From Casp-actino8 sp046082625 (GTDB lineage Bacteria > Actinomycetota > Acidimicrobiia > Acidimicrobiales > Ilumatobacteraceae): 31,400 bases of DNA. Location: positions 1 to 31,400 of the forward strand of contig JBJTYE010000013.1 of assembly GCA_046082625.1 (NCBI GenBank), read 5' to 3'. The translations under genes were made by a program, and so were the position numbers. Positions within the stretch are counted from its first letter, which is position 1; every line of letters begins with the position of its first letter. The notes under the pieces are model-generated. The model had not been told where the DNA came from, searched no databases, and saw nothing but the letters and a program-made list of their open reading frames with translations. This document shows positions 1-8,552 of the stretch, in pieces.

Positions 1-609
<609 letters not shown>

Positions 610-953
610 GAACCCGTCGACCCTGCTTCGGCCACGAGGACCTCGTCAGGACCGACTTCGTTCGACAGGAGCGCAGTACCACCCGAGGGAATACTCGGGG
701 TCGCTGGCACTGCGATCCGGCAGGTCGGGCTGTGCCCGACCTTCATTACTTGTCGGCCAGGTTCGCACCTGACCGTGAATTGACAGACAGTTCCATGAGA
801 ACGCCAAAGGCGAACCCACGTACTGCCCGCACTGGCGTTCAGTCTTCTCTTCCGTTTTCAAGGAGCTTGCGCTCTGGCACACATTCCGCCCCTGCTAGAG
901 GGCCGGATGTCGGTGCCGACTCAGCGAATCCACGAATGGTCCGTTTGAGGCGA
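610..953 (-). promoter_or_regulatory. Structured rRNA operon leader with four hairpins
   Basis: About 340 nt lie between the predicted rRNA transcription start and 16S, with no plausible gene. In transcription order I see inverted repeats at 840-833/806-799 (GAACGCCA/TGGCGTTC, 26-nt loop), 771-767/762-758 (CAGGT, loop GCGA), 742-734/730-722 (9-bp perfect stem AGGTCGGGC, 3-nt loop) and 699-694/687-682 (CCCGAG/CTCGGG). None is followed by a U-tract, so they are not intrinsic terminators. Leader hairpins and an antitermination box are usual in bacterial rRNA operons, where they support Nus-factor loading and RNase III processing. The exact function of each stem here is inferred. Confidence 0.6.
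854..866 (-). promoter_or_regulatory. boxA-like antitermination element of the rRNA leader
   Basis: The minus strand reads GCTCCTTGAAAAC here, resembling rRNA boxA elements (E. coli TGCTCTTTAACA). It lies about 90 nt downstream of the predicted rRNA transcription start and upstream of the leader hairpins, where a NusB/NusE-binding boxA is expected. It is a near match, not an exact one. Confidence 0.4.
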
Positions 954-959
954 GAGCCA

Positions 960-988
960 AATGTAGCCGGTCCCGACCAGGCCAACAA
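960..988 (-). promoter_or_regulatory. Probable rRNA operon promoter
   Basis: The minus strand has TTGTTG (988-983) and TACATT (965-960) separated by exactly 17 bp. The start point would be near 953, giving a leader of about 345 nt before 16S. The element sits between the tyrS stop codon and the rRNA leader, so the rRNA operon has its own promoter even if tyrS read-through contributes. The boxes match the sigma-70-type consensus at 3 of 6 and 4 of 6 positions. Confidence 0.5.
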
Positions 989-1044
989 CCTGCTCAGAGC
1001 GAATTTTCTGGATTCGTCGGCAACCGGAATCCTCGAACGTTCGG

Positions 1045-2364
1045 TCAGCCTCCGACCACGACCACCAGATGGAAGGTGGTCTTTCCCTTGCGAAGGAGAA
1101 TGAAACGACCCTGGAGCCGATCTCCATCGGCAAGATCGGCGGACTCGAGTGACAGGACGCGGCCGTTCGCCCGACAGCCCTTTTGTTCGAGCAATCTCCG
1201 TGCTTCGCCGTTGGACGCGGCGAAACCCACCGTACGCAGGAGCGATACGGCATCGGACAGATCTGCGACGGCGACTTCGCTGGTGGGAACCTCCCGGGCG
1301 ACAGCTGCCAGCGCTGCGGCCGAGGCCTGGAGCGGGTCGCCTCCGAAGAGCACCGTCGTGGCCTCGGCGGCGGCTTTCTCGGCCGCCGGACCGTGCACCA
1401 GGGTCGTGACCTCCCGGGCCAGCCGCTGTTGGGCGATCCGCTGTTCGGGTCGACCTCGATGATCGGCCATGATCTCGGAGATCTCGGGCACCGCGAGCAG
1501 GGTCAACTGCAAGAGGAACCGCTCCACGTCTTCGTCCGGTACCTGCATCCAGTACTGGCGGAATTGGTAGGGACTGGTCTTGTCGGGATCCAACCAGAGC
1601 GCCCCCTGGACCGATTTTCCCATCTTCTTGCCGTCCGACCTGGTCAAAAGGGGCCAGGTCAAACCGAATGCCGGGCGATTGAGGCGACGACGGATCAGAT
1701 CGATACCGGCGGTGATGTTGCCCCACTGGTCGGACCCGCCCATCTGCATCTCCACGCCTTCGGCCTGGCAGAGATGGCAGAAATCATGGGCCTGGAGCAG
1801 CATGTAGCTGAATTCCGTGTAGGAGATCCCGTTCTCGCTCTCCATCCGAGCCCGGACCGACTCCTTGGCCACCATCTGGTTGACCGTGAAGTGTTTGCCC
1901 ACGTCACGGAGGAATTCCAGCACCCCCATGGGAGCGGTCCAGTCGGCGTTGTCGACCAGTCGCGCCGCGTGGGCACCACCGAAATCCAGGATCTTCTCGA
2001 GTTGTCGCTTCACCCCGGCCACGTTGTGGGCCAGAGTCTCCCGGTCGAGAAGGTTGCGTTCCTCGCTACGACCCCCCGGATCGCCCACCATGCCGGTGGC
2101 CCCGCCAGCCAGGACCACCGGACGATGGCCGGCCAACTGGAAACGACGCAACATGATCTGCCCCAGCAGATTGCCCACGTGAAGAGAATCGGCCGTCGGA
2201 TCGAAGCCCACGTACACCCCGATCGGCCCCTCGGCCAGTCGATCGGCCAGGGAGCGACGATCCGTCGAGTCGTGGATCAGGCCCCGGGCCTCGAGGTCGG
2301 CGAGAAAGGACGAAGCGGACACTGCACCCATTCTCGCAAGGATGATCCGAGAAACGGTGGTCAT
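1045..2364 (-). CDS. tyrS: Tyrosyl-tRNA synthetase
   Basis: Cytoplasmic class I aminoacyl-tRNA synthetase that charges tRNA-Tyr with tyrosine using ATP. With the start at 2364 it is 439 residues, near the usual 400-430. The HIGH-type motif appears as HVGN at residues 62-65 in DPTADSLHVGN, the KMSKS motif as KMGKS at 247-251, and SDQWGN lies near 211-216. The last ~70 residues look like the S4 RNA-binding domain (RRLLEQKGCRANG). The ATG at 2364 has GAGGA nine nt upstream; the ATG at 2331 gives a more family-typical N-terminus (MGAVSASSFL) but no clear ribosome binding site, so the start is uncertain. Neighbours are the divergent DUF2332 gene and, downstream, the rRNA operon. Confidence 0.96.
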   Translation of the reverse strand: MTTVSRIILARMGAVSASSFLADLEARGLIHDSTDRRSLADRLAEGPIGVYVGFDPTADSLHVGNLLGQIMLRRFQLAGHRPVVLAGGATGMVGDPGGRSEERNLLDRETLAHNVAGVKRQLEKILDFGGAHAARLVDNADWTAPMGVLEFLRDVGKHFTVNQMVAKESVRARMESENGISYTEFSYMLLQAHDFCHLCQAEGVEMQMGGSDQWGNITAGIDLIRRRLNRPAFGLTWPLLTRSDGKKMGKSVQGALWLDPDKTSPYQFRQYWMQVPDEDVERFLLQLTLLAVPEISEIMADHRGRPEQRIAQQRLAREVTTLVHGPAAEKAAAEATTVLFGGDPLQASAAALAAVAREVPTSEVAVADLSDAVSLLRTVGFAASNGEARRLLEQKGCRANGRVLSLESADLADGDRLQGRFILLRKGKTTFHLVVVVGG

Positions 2365-2385
2365 TTGCGCCGATCCTCGTACAGT
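2358..2385 (+). promoter_or_regulatory. Candidate leaderless promoter of the DUF2332 gene
   Basis: The plus strand has TGGTCA (2358-2363) and TACAGT (2380-2385) with a 16-bp spacer. The -10 ends 7 nt before the ATG at 2393, so transcription would start at or next to the start codon. There is no ribosome binding site in front of this ATG, which fits a leaderless mRNA. The element overlaps the first codons of the divergent tyrS. Confidence 0.4.
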
Positions 2386-2392
2386 CGGCCCG

Positions 2393-3484
2393 ATGGAGGC
2401 TGCTGAGGTCGACCAGGCTCTGGTCGAGAGATTCGCCCTGTTCGCCCGAGCCTTTCGCAATGGCGCTCCGTTGTACGCCCGCTTCGCCGAGCGGGTCAGC
2501 ACCGAGCCGCGGATCCTTGCGCTGATGTCGGCGGCCCCTGCGGCTCAACGTCTTCCGGTGCTCCTCTTCGCCGCCGTGCACCACGTGCTCCTCCAGGAAC
2601 CAGAGCACCCCTTGGCACGGTATTACCCGAATCTGAACACCGCTCCCGACTCAGGGGAATCCGATCCGACGGACGATGCGGCCGATGAATTCGTCCGCTT
2701 CGTCGCAGCAAGGTTCGACACGATTTCTCATTTGCTGCGCGTGCGCACGGTGCAAACGAATGAAGTGGGCCGTTGTTCATGGTTCCTCTTTCCGTTCGCG
2801 CTCTTGGACGAAGAAGTCGGACCGTTGGCACGGGTGGACATCGGTAGCAGTGCCGGGCTCACCTTGCTCTTCCCGGACATGACTTTCGATCTCGGTCCCG
2901 GGGGATCACTCGGAAGCTCTCGCGATCTGGTCTTGCACTGCGAGGTGCGCAACGGTCCCCCGACGCCGACCACTTCGCCGCGCCTGGTGTGGACGCTCGG
3001 TCTCGATCCACGACCGGTGGATCTTCACGACGATGATGCGGTGCGGTGGTTGGAGGCCTGCATCTGGCCCGAGAACACCGATCGCCTGCTCCGATTCCGC
3101 CGTGCCGTCTCCCTCGCCCGTTCGCGCAACATCGTCGTCGAGAAGGGCGAAGCCCTGAGCGACATCGAAGTCGCCGTGGCACGAGCACGGGAACACGCTC
3201 ACCCGGTCGTCACCACGTCCTGGGTTCTCAATTACCTGTCCCCGAACGCTCGGGAGGCCTTCGTCGCCGAACTCGATCGCCTCGGTTCGATGTTCGATCT
3301 CAGTTGGGTGATTGCCGAAAGTCCTCGCGAAACCCCGGAGTTGCCGGTGCCGACGACCGGCGAGGAGGACATCACCGTTCTCTCACTCGTCACCTGGCGC
3401 GAGGGCCGCCGGGCTGTGCGACGCCTGGCGACCGTGCATCCACACGGCGACTGGATCAACTGGGACGTTCGAGAGCCGACTTGA
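2393..3484 (+). CDS. DUF2332 family protein
   Basis: A 363-residue protein recognised as DUF2332, a family common in actinobacteria and without an established function. The family pattern is visible: an N-terminal helical part starting near ALVERFALFARAF, the central segment VRTVQTNEVGRC, then VDIGSSAGLTLLF, which resembles a glycine-rich loop of a Rossmann-like or methyltransferase fold, and near the end a block ending HPHGDWINW. No signal peptide or membrane segment is seen, so it is probably cytosolic. The ATG at 2393 is chosen because an upstream in-frame ATG at 2342 lies inside tyrS and adds unrelated residues. It stands alone on the plus strand, and its 3' end overlaps the convergent thioesterase gene by 29 bp. 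Confidence 0.85.
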   Translation: MEAAEVDQALVERFALFARAFRNGAPLYARFAERVSTEPRILALMSAAPAAQRLPVLLFAAVHHVLLQEPEHPLARYYPNLNTAPDSGESDPTDDAADEFVRFVAARFDTISHLLRVRTVQTNEVGRCSWFLFPFALLDEEVGPLARVDIGSSAGLTLLFPDMTFDLGPGGSLGSSRDLVLHCEVRNGPPTPTTSPRLVWTLGLDPRPVDLHDDDAVRWLEACIWPENTDRLLRFRRAVSLARSRNIVVEKGEALSDIEVAVARAREHAHPVVTTSWVLNYLSPNAREAFVAELDRLGSMFDLSWVIAESPRETPELPVPTTGEEDITVLSLVTWREGRRAVRRLATVHPHGDWINWDVREPT

Positions 3485-3875
3485 CGAATGCCGGGACCGG
3501 AGCTGGACGCTGAGTGGTCGGATCGATGCTCACATAGGTGATCGTCGCCTCGAAGCGGACCTCGTCGCCGACCCGACCGTCGATCCTCACATCGAAACTG
3601 CTTGTTCCCCAGCGGGACACCTGCGCGCCGAGATCCAAGAACTCAGCGAAACGGACCGGAGCGTGCCAGGTCATTGTGGCCGATTTCAGCATGAAGTCGA
3701 ATCCGAGTGTGTGGAGATCGGTGACCGGATCCTCCGTCTTCATCTCCGTCGACAGGGCGTGACGCATCCAGGAGTCGACGGCGTCGTCGCAGTAGGCGAA
3801 ATAGTTGGCATTGAAGACCACTCGCTGCATATCGCATTCGCCGTAGCGGACCCGGATGCGGTGGGTGTACGTCAC
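3456..3875 (-). CDS. 4HBT/YbgC-type acyl-CoA thioesterase (hot-dog fold)
   Basis: A 139-residue single-domain protein, the usual size for 4-hydroxybenzoyl-CoA/YbgC-like thioesterases, which hydrolyse acyl-CoA to acid and CoA. The N-terminus RVRYGECDMQRVVFNANY (8-25) is the family signature, with the putative catalytic Asp at residue 15 and the hot-dog helix after it (AYCDDAVDSWMR). The start is GTG at 3875, 4 nt after the marC-family stop, with GAGG just upstream (overlapping that stop codon), so it is probably the last gene of the arginine operon transcript. The substrate cannot be read from sequence. Its 3' end overlaps the convergent DUF2332 gene. Confidence 0.85.
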   Translation of the reverse strand: MTYTHRIRVRYGECDMQRVVFNANYFAYCDDAVDSWMRHALSTEMKTEDPVTDLHTLGFDFMLKSATMTWHAPVRFAEFLDLGAQVSRWGTSSFDVRIDGRVGDEVRFEATITYVSIDPTTQRPAPVPAFVKSALERPS

Positions 3876-3879
3876 GTCC

Positions 3880-4506
3880 TCAACCCGCTTGCGCCCGCTC
3901 GATCAATCCGGTCACCCCGTCGGCGATGCCCTGAACGGCGATGGCCGCCAGAATCATGCCCGCCACCCGGGCCAGCAACAGAACGCCCGTGGGGCGCACC
4001 ACGCGTTGCACGATGCCACTGAAGCGCAGAGCCAGCAATGAAATGAACAATGCCACTCCGATTCCGACGAGAACCGTCGACCATTCGCCCCAGCCTTCGG
4101 CCTCTCCGAAGAAGAGAATGGTGGCCACGATGGCTCCGGGTCCGGCGAGCAAAGGAGTTCCGAGCGGAACCATGGCGATGGACGTTCGCTGTTCCGGCGT
4201 CGCCTCGCCGTAGCCGTCCTCGCCGCCCTTTCCGTACAGCAGCTGCAAAGCCACCAGGAGCAACAAGAGGCCCCCAGCGCTCTGCAGAGCAGGAACCGAC
4301 ACCTTGAGATAGTCGAGCACGCTCTGTCCGCCGATGGCGAACATGGCGATGACCAGGAATGCCGTCGCCACGGCGATGTAGGCGGCGCGGTGTCTCTCCT
4401 TCGGGCTCAAGAGACGGGTCACCGACAAGAAGATGGGCACGTTTCCGGGGGGATCGAGAATGACCAACATGGTCACCACCACCTCGCCGAACAACTGCAG
4501 ACTCAT
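3880..4506 (-). CDS. MarC family integral membrane protein
   Basis: A 208-residue membrane protein of the MarC/UPF0056 family. Six hydrophobic segments are visible at about 4-28, 41-65, 72-92, 110-134, 142-165 and 173-197. The two family motifs are present: DPPGNVPIF (18-26) in the first segment and PLGTPLLAGPGAI (114-126) in the fourth. Function is not established for the family; a role in multiple antibiotic resistance was proposed from the E. coli name and later disputed, and transport has been suggested. The ATG at 4506 overlaps the argH stop by 4 nt (ATGA), so translation is likely coupled to argH. This placement makes an amino-acid-related transport role worth considering, but that is inference. 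Confidence 0.9.
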   Translation of the reverse strand: MSLQLFGEVVVTMLVILDPPGNVPIFLSVTRLLSPKERHRAAYIAVATAFLVIAMFAIGGQSVLDYLKVSVPALQSAGGLLLLLVALQLLYGKGGEDGYGEATPEQRTSIAMVPLGTPLLAGPGAIVATILFFGEAEGWGEWSTVLVGIGVALFISLLALRFSGIVQRVVRPTGVLLLARVAGMILAAIAVQGIADGVTGLIERAQAG

Positions 4507-5927
4507 GGCGCCTTCCGGGATTCGAGCTCTTGCACCGTAACGCTCCAACGTTGCACGAACCGTCGATACGCCGCCAACTGCTCACCGAACGGCGCCGGTC
4601 CCGCACCGCCTGGAGTGGTGCGCATTCTGACCGCCACACCCGGAGCCAGGAGTTCGGCGGCCGCAGCGCCGAGCCGCGGCTCGGCTCGCACCAGCTCCGC
4701 CAGCGAACCTTCTCCGGCCAGCGAACGCCGCACCAGCGACCCGACGACCGCGTGAGCGTCCCGGAATCCGATCCCTTGGCGCACCAGATACTCGGCCAGG
4801 TCGGTCGCCCCGAGCGCCGGAGCGTCGGCGACGGACTGCATCCGCAACAGGTCGAAGCGGGCGGTGGCGATCATCCCGGACACGGCCCGCAGTCCGAGGG
4901 ACACCTGTTCGACGGCGTCGAAGAGAGGTTCTTTGTCTTCTTGGAGATCACGGTTGTAGGCCAGAGGTAGACCCTTCAGGGTGGCCAACAATCCGGCCAG
5001 GGATCCGATGACTCGTCCAGCCTTGCCCCGTGCCAATTCGGCGATGTCGGCGTTCTTCTTCTGAGGCAGCATCGATGATCCAGTGGCATAGGCATCGTCG
5101 AGGACGGCGAATCCGAACTCATCGCTCGTCCACAGCACCCACTCCTCCCCGAGGCGGGAGAGGTGAACGGCCACCAGCGAGAGCGCGAAGAGGATCTCGG
5201 CCACGAAGTCTCGGTCGCTCACCGCATCGAGTGAGTTGTCGAAGACCCGAGCGAAACCCATGCGCCGGGCAGTGTCGGACGGATCGAGAGGCAGCGAGGA
5301 TCCGGCCAAGGCCCCGGCGCCGAGCGGCGACACGTCGAGTCGCACGAAGGCGTCGTGCAGTCGTCCGAGGTCGCGCTCGAATGCCCACCCGTGGGCCAGG
5401 AGATGGTGGGCCAGGAGAACCGGCTGGGCGCGTTGCACGTGGGTGTATCCGGGTAGGTATGCATCCCCAACCTCGGAGGCTCTCTCCAGAAGAGTCGTTT
5501 GAAGTTCGATGATCCGGCCCATGACATCGGGGATCACTCTCTTGCACCACAGGCGCAGGCCGGTGACCGATTGATCGTTGCGGCTGCGTCCGGTGTGCAA
5601 CTTGGCCCCGGCCGATCCGGCGATCTCGGTCACTCGCCGCTCCACCGCAGTGTGGACGTCCTCGTCGGAATCCACGTACGCGAACGTTCCGGACTCCATC
5701 TCGGCGGACACGACGTCGAGAGCTTGCAGGATGGCCCGGCCCTCGTCGGCGGTGATGATTCCCTGATGTACCAGTCCTTCGACATGAGCCCGCGAACACG
5801 TCATGTCTTCGCGCCACAGGGTCCGATCGAAGGGCAGGCTCACGGTGTAGGCCAGCAATTCCGAGGCCGGTCCGCCCTCGAAGCGACCGTGCCAGAGGGT
5901 TCGTCCTTCGGAGTTCGCGGACGTCAC
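4503..5927 (-). CDS. argH: Argininosuccinate lyase
   Basis: Last enzyme of arginine synthesis, splitting argininosuccinate into arginine and fumarate; cytoplasmic homotetramer of the fumarase/aspartase superfamily. The 474-residue length is typical. The three conserved regions are visible: HTGRSRNDQ (111-119), GYTHVQRAQP (160-169, with the general acid His) and the signature loop GSSMLPQKKN (283-292) carrying the catalytic serine; the usual form is GSSIMPQKKN, so Leu replaces Met here. The start is GTG at 5927, overlapping the argR stop by 4 nt (GTGA), with AAGGTGA upstream. No argG lies between argR and argH, where many actinobacteria have it, so argininosuccinate must be made by a gene outside this window. 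Confidence 0.97.
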   Translation of the reverse strand: MTSANSEGRTLWHGRFEGGPASELLAYTVSLPFDRTLWREDMTCSRAHVEGLVHQGIITADEGRAILQALDVVSAEMESGTFAYVDSDEDVHTAVERRVTEIAGSAGAKLHTGRSRNDQSVTGLRLWCKRVIPDVMGRIIELQTTLLERASEVGDAYLPGYTHVQRAQPVLLAHHLLAHGWAFERDLGRLHDAFVRLDVSPLGAGALAGSSLPLDPSDTARRMGFARVFDNSLDAVSDRDFVAEILFALSLVAVHLSRLGEEWVLWTSDEFGFAVLDDAYATGSSMLPQKKNADIAELARGKAGRVIGSLAGLLATLKGLPLAYNRDLQEDKEPLFDAVEQVSLGLRAVSGMIATARFDLLRMQSVADAPALGATDLAEYLVRQGIGFRDAHAVVGSLVRRSLAGEGSLAELVRAEPRLGAAAAELLAPGVAVRMRTTPGGAGPAPFGEQLAAYRRFVQRWSVTVQELESRKAP

Positions 5928-6403
5928 TTGGTCACCTTGGCGATTCCGGCCAGGTCCCTCAGCACGTCGGCCAACGCAGCTCCACCGGTGGGCGCATCGG
6001 CCACGCAAAAGATGGTGTCGTCACCGGCCACCGTGCCGATCAATCCACCCAATTGGCTGCGGTCGAGGGCCGAGGCCACGACATGGGCGCAACCGGGAGG
6101 TGTCCGCACCACCACCATCGGCCCGCTGTGTCGCACGTCGGCCACCCACTCTCCCATGACACGACGGAGTTGGTCCTCGGGTGCGACGCGAGCCGGGGCG
6201 AATTCGGCGATGGCGTAAACGGACTCACCTCCGGGGACACGCACCTTCACTGCGCCGAGATCTTCCAGATCCCGTGACACGGTGGCCTGGGTGGCGGTGA
6301 TGCCATTGTCCGCCAGCAACTCCACCAGTTGGGGCTGATTGGTGACGGCGAACTGTTCGATCAAAGTCACGATAAATTGCTGGCGCTGAGCCTTGGTACT
6401 CAT
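5924..6403 (-). CDS. argR: Arginine repressor ArgR
   Basis: A 159-residue hexameric arginine-dependent DNA-binding regulator. The N-terminal winged helix contains the recognition segment TVSRDLEDLGAVKVR (41-55), and the C-terminal oligomerisation/arginine-binding domain contains GTVAGDDT (123-130), the family's effector-binding motif. It is encoded inside the operon it presumably controls; the candidate operator is the palindrome at 10486-10505 in front of argC. ATG at 6403 overlaps the argF stop by 4 nt, and its own stop overlaps argH by 4 nt. Confidence 0.96.
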   Translation of the reverse strand: MSTKAQRQQFIVTLIEQFAVTNQPQLVELLADNGITATQATVSRDLEDLGAVKVRVPGGESVYAIAEFAPARVAPEDQLRRVMGEWVADVRHSGPMVVVRTPPGCAHVVASALDRSQLGGLIGTVAGDDTIFCVADAPTGGAALADVLRDLAGIAKVTK

Positions 6404-7344
6404 TGCTCTCCCTTCGACTCTGCGAGAAGAAAGGCCAGAGCCGCTCGCGCCGAGTGCAGTCGGTTGTGTCCCTGGCGGAAGACACGGCTGGCCGGGCCGT
6501 TGATAACGGCCTCATCGACCTCGAGACCTCGATAGGCCGGCAGACAATGCATGAAGACGGCTCGCTGGTCCGCCAGGGCCATGAGTTCGGTGGTCACGGT
6601 GTATGAGCCGAAGATCTGCAGACGTTGGGCCTTCTCGGCTTCCTGTCCCATGGACACCCAGGTGTCGGTGTGGACGGCCATCGCACCGCGCACGGCCTCT
6701 TGCGGCGAAGTCGTCTGCACGATGGTGCCCGGGCCGAGACCCGACAACCGATGCAACTCCTCCATCGACGCCCCGAATCGATCCGGGCAGGCCAAGCGGA
6801 CGTGGGCACCGAGCAGGATGCAAGCCTCGGCCAACGAGCGCGCCACGTTGTTGTAATCGCCCACGTAGGCGATGTCCATGCCGGCGATGTCGCCGAACTC
6901 CTGGGCCATGGTCAAGACATCGGCGAGCGCTTGCAACGGATGGGAGACATCGGAGAGCAGATTCACCACCGGTACGGTGCTGGCGGCGGCCAAGCGGTCC
7001 ACGGTGCGATGGGAGAACACCCGTGCAGCCAGCACGGCGTGATACCCCGAGAGAATTTGCGCCACGTCCTCAACGGGTTCTCTGATGTCGAAACCGATCT
7101 CTTCACCACGGGTGTACACCGGATGCCCGCCCAGTTGGACGACGGCCACTTCCGTGCTGTGACGGGTGCGATTGGAGGGTTTCTCGAAGATCATGGCCAC
7201 TCCGCGGTCGGCGAGGGGACGACCGAGGTCTCGATAGTCCATGACGGCCAGATCCAAGATCCGACGCACCTCCGTCGCGGTCAGATCCGTCACGTGACCG
7301 AGGTGCCGCAGATCCCCCGTTTCTCTCCGCAGGTCCCGGTTCAC
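6400..7344 (-). CDS. argF: Ornithine carbamoyltransferase
   Basis: Converts ornithine and carbamoyl phosphate to citrulline; 314 residues, typical length. The carbamoyl-phosphate loop is FEKPSNRTR (53-61) where most family members have FEK.STRTR, so Asn replaces the Thr/Gly of the usual signature. HPLQ (135-138) stands where HPCQ or HPTQ is common. The ornithine-side motifs DTWVSMG (227-233) and HCLPA (266-270) are intact, supporting ornithine rather than acetylornithine as substrate. The start is GTG at 7344, overlapping the argD stop by 4 nt; the stop overlaps argR by 4 nt. Carbamoyl phosphate would come from CarAB, encoded at the other end of the window. Confidence 0.95.
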   Translation of the reverse strand: MNRDLRRETGDLRHLGHVTDLTATEVRRILDLAVMDYRDLGRPLADRGVAMIFEKPSNRTRHSTEVAVVQLGGHPVYTRGEEIGFDIREPVEDVAQILSGYHAVLAARVFSHRTVDRLAAASTVPVVNLLSDVSHPLQALADVLTMAQEFGDIAGMDIAYVGDYNNVARSLAEACILLGAHVRLACPDRFGASMEELHRLSGLGPGTIVQTTSPQEAVRGAMAVHTDTWVSMGQEAEKAQRLQIFGSYTVTTELMALADQRAVFMHCLPAYRGLEVDEAVINGPASRVFRQGHNRLHSARAALAFLLAESKGEQ

Positions 7345-8552
7345 GTCCGACCCACGTCCTCGGCCAGGATCGCCGTCAGGATGTCGGCCACCTCGTCGAT
7401 CTCGTCCTCCGTCACGGTCACAGGGGGTGCGAACCGCAACGACGTGGCCGTGACCGCATTGGCCACCACGCCCCGCCGGAGCAACTCGGCATTCACCGCT
7501 TTGGCATCCCGACGGGATCCCAATTCGGCCGCCAACAACAGGCCTTGGCCCCGTACGTCCTCCACCCCCGGCATGGTGGCCAGACGCCGTCGCAGGTGGT
7601 CGCCCCGTCGTTGGGCCACATCAGGTGCATCGATCCGCCGCAGCTCGCCGATGACTGCGTCGACCACGGCGCCGGCGAGAGCGGTGCCACTGTAGGTCGA
7701 GCCATGATCTCCGGGACGGAACACCGCCGACACGTTGCTCCTGGCCCAGCAGGCTCCGACCGGGAATCCGTTTCCCAAAGCCTTGGCCAGGGTGACCACA
7801 TCGGGGACGACCTCAGCGTGCTGGAAACCGAACCACTTTCCGGTTCGTCCGAGCCCGGTCTGAACCTCGTCGATCATCATCAGCACGCCCCGCTCGTCGC
7901 ACACGGCACGAACGGCCTGCAGATATTCAGCGGTCGCCGGTACCACACCACCCTCACCCTGCACCGTCTCCAGGAGAACGGCGGCCACCGTGTCGTCGAT
8001 GGCCGCGGCCAGAGCCGACACGTCGCCGAACGGCACGTGTCGGAATCCCTCGGGCATGGGAGCGAACGGTTCGTGTTTGGTGGGTTGTCCGGTGGCGGCC
8101 AAGGTGGCCAAGGTGCGACCGTGGAAGCTCCCGAAGGCACTCACCACTCGATGGCGTCCCCGCCCACCGAACTTGCGAGCCAACTTGATGGCCGCTTCGT
8201 TGGCTTCAGCACCGCTGTTGCACAAGAAGGTCTGACCGTCCCGGCCGGTCGCGTCCCGCAGGAGCTCGTTGATGGCCGACGCGGCGCGCGTCGCCGGAGG
8301 ATTGGCGAAGAAGTTGCTGACGTGGAGCAATGTCTCGCTCTGCATTCGAAGGGCCTCGGTCACCACCGGATGAGAATGGCCGAGGGACACCACGGCGATG
8401 CCGGCCAGGAAGTCCAGATAACGACGCCCTTCGCTGTCCCAGAGCTCCGTCCCGCGACCGCGTTCGAACATGACCGCCGGCGGGGCGAACACCGGCATGA
8501 AGGGACACTGGGTGAACGGTGCCGTCTCGAAGTGGTGCGCAGGGGTACTCAT
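7341..8552 (-). CDS. argD: Acetylornithine aminotransferase
   Basis: PLP-dependent class III aminotransferase that makes N2-acetylornithine from N-acetylglutamate semialdehyde with glutamate as donor; may also serve lysine synthesis as in some bacteria. It is 403 residues. NSGAEANEAAIKLAR (112-126) binds the cofactor phosphate, DEVQTGLGRTG (228-238) holds the Asp that contacts the pyridine nitrogen, and Lys257 in TLAKALGNGFPVGA is the Schiff-base lysine. ATG at 8552 overlaps the argB stop by 4 nt, and the stop overlaps argF by 4 nt. Confidence 0.96.
   Translation of the reverse strand: MSTPAHHFETAPFTQCPFMPVFAPPAVMFERGRGTELWDSEGRRYLDFLAGIAVVSLGHSHPVVTEALRMQSETLLHVSNFFANPPATRAASAINELLRDATGRDGQTFLCNSGAEANEAAIKLARKFGGRGRHRVVSAFGSFHGRTLATLAATGQPTKHEPFAPMPEGFRHVPFGDVSALAAAIDDTVAAVLLETVQGEGGVVPATAEYLQAVRAVCDERGVLMMIDEVQTGLGRTGKWFGFQHAEVVPDVVTLAKALGNGFPVGACWARSNVSAVFRPGDHGSTYSGTALAGAVVDAVIGELRRIDAPDVAQRRGDHLRRRLATMPGVEDVRGQGLLLAAELGSRRDAKAVNAELLRRGVVANAVTATSLRFAPPVTVTEDEIDEVADILTAILAEDVGRT

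Noticed and set aside
780..785. Perfect TTGACA on the plus strand in the rRNA leader
   Set aside because: No -10 at 16-18 bp on the plus strand and no plus-strand gene downstream before tyrS.
1010..1032. GGATTC/GAATCC inverted repeat after tyrS as a terminator
   Set aside because: 6-bp stem with an 11-nt loop, no U-tract following on the minus strand; too weak to call.
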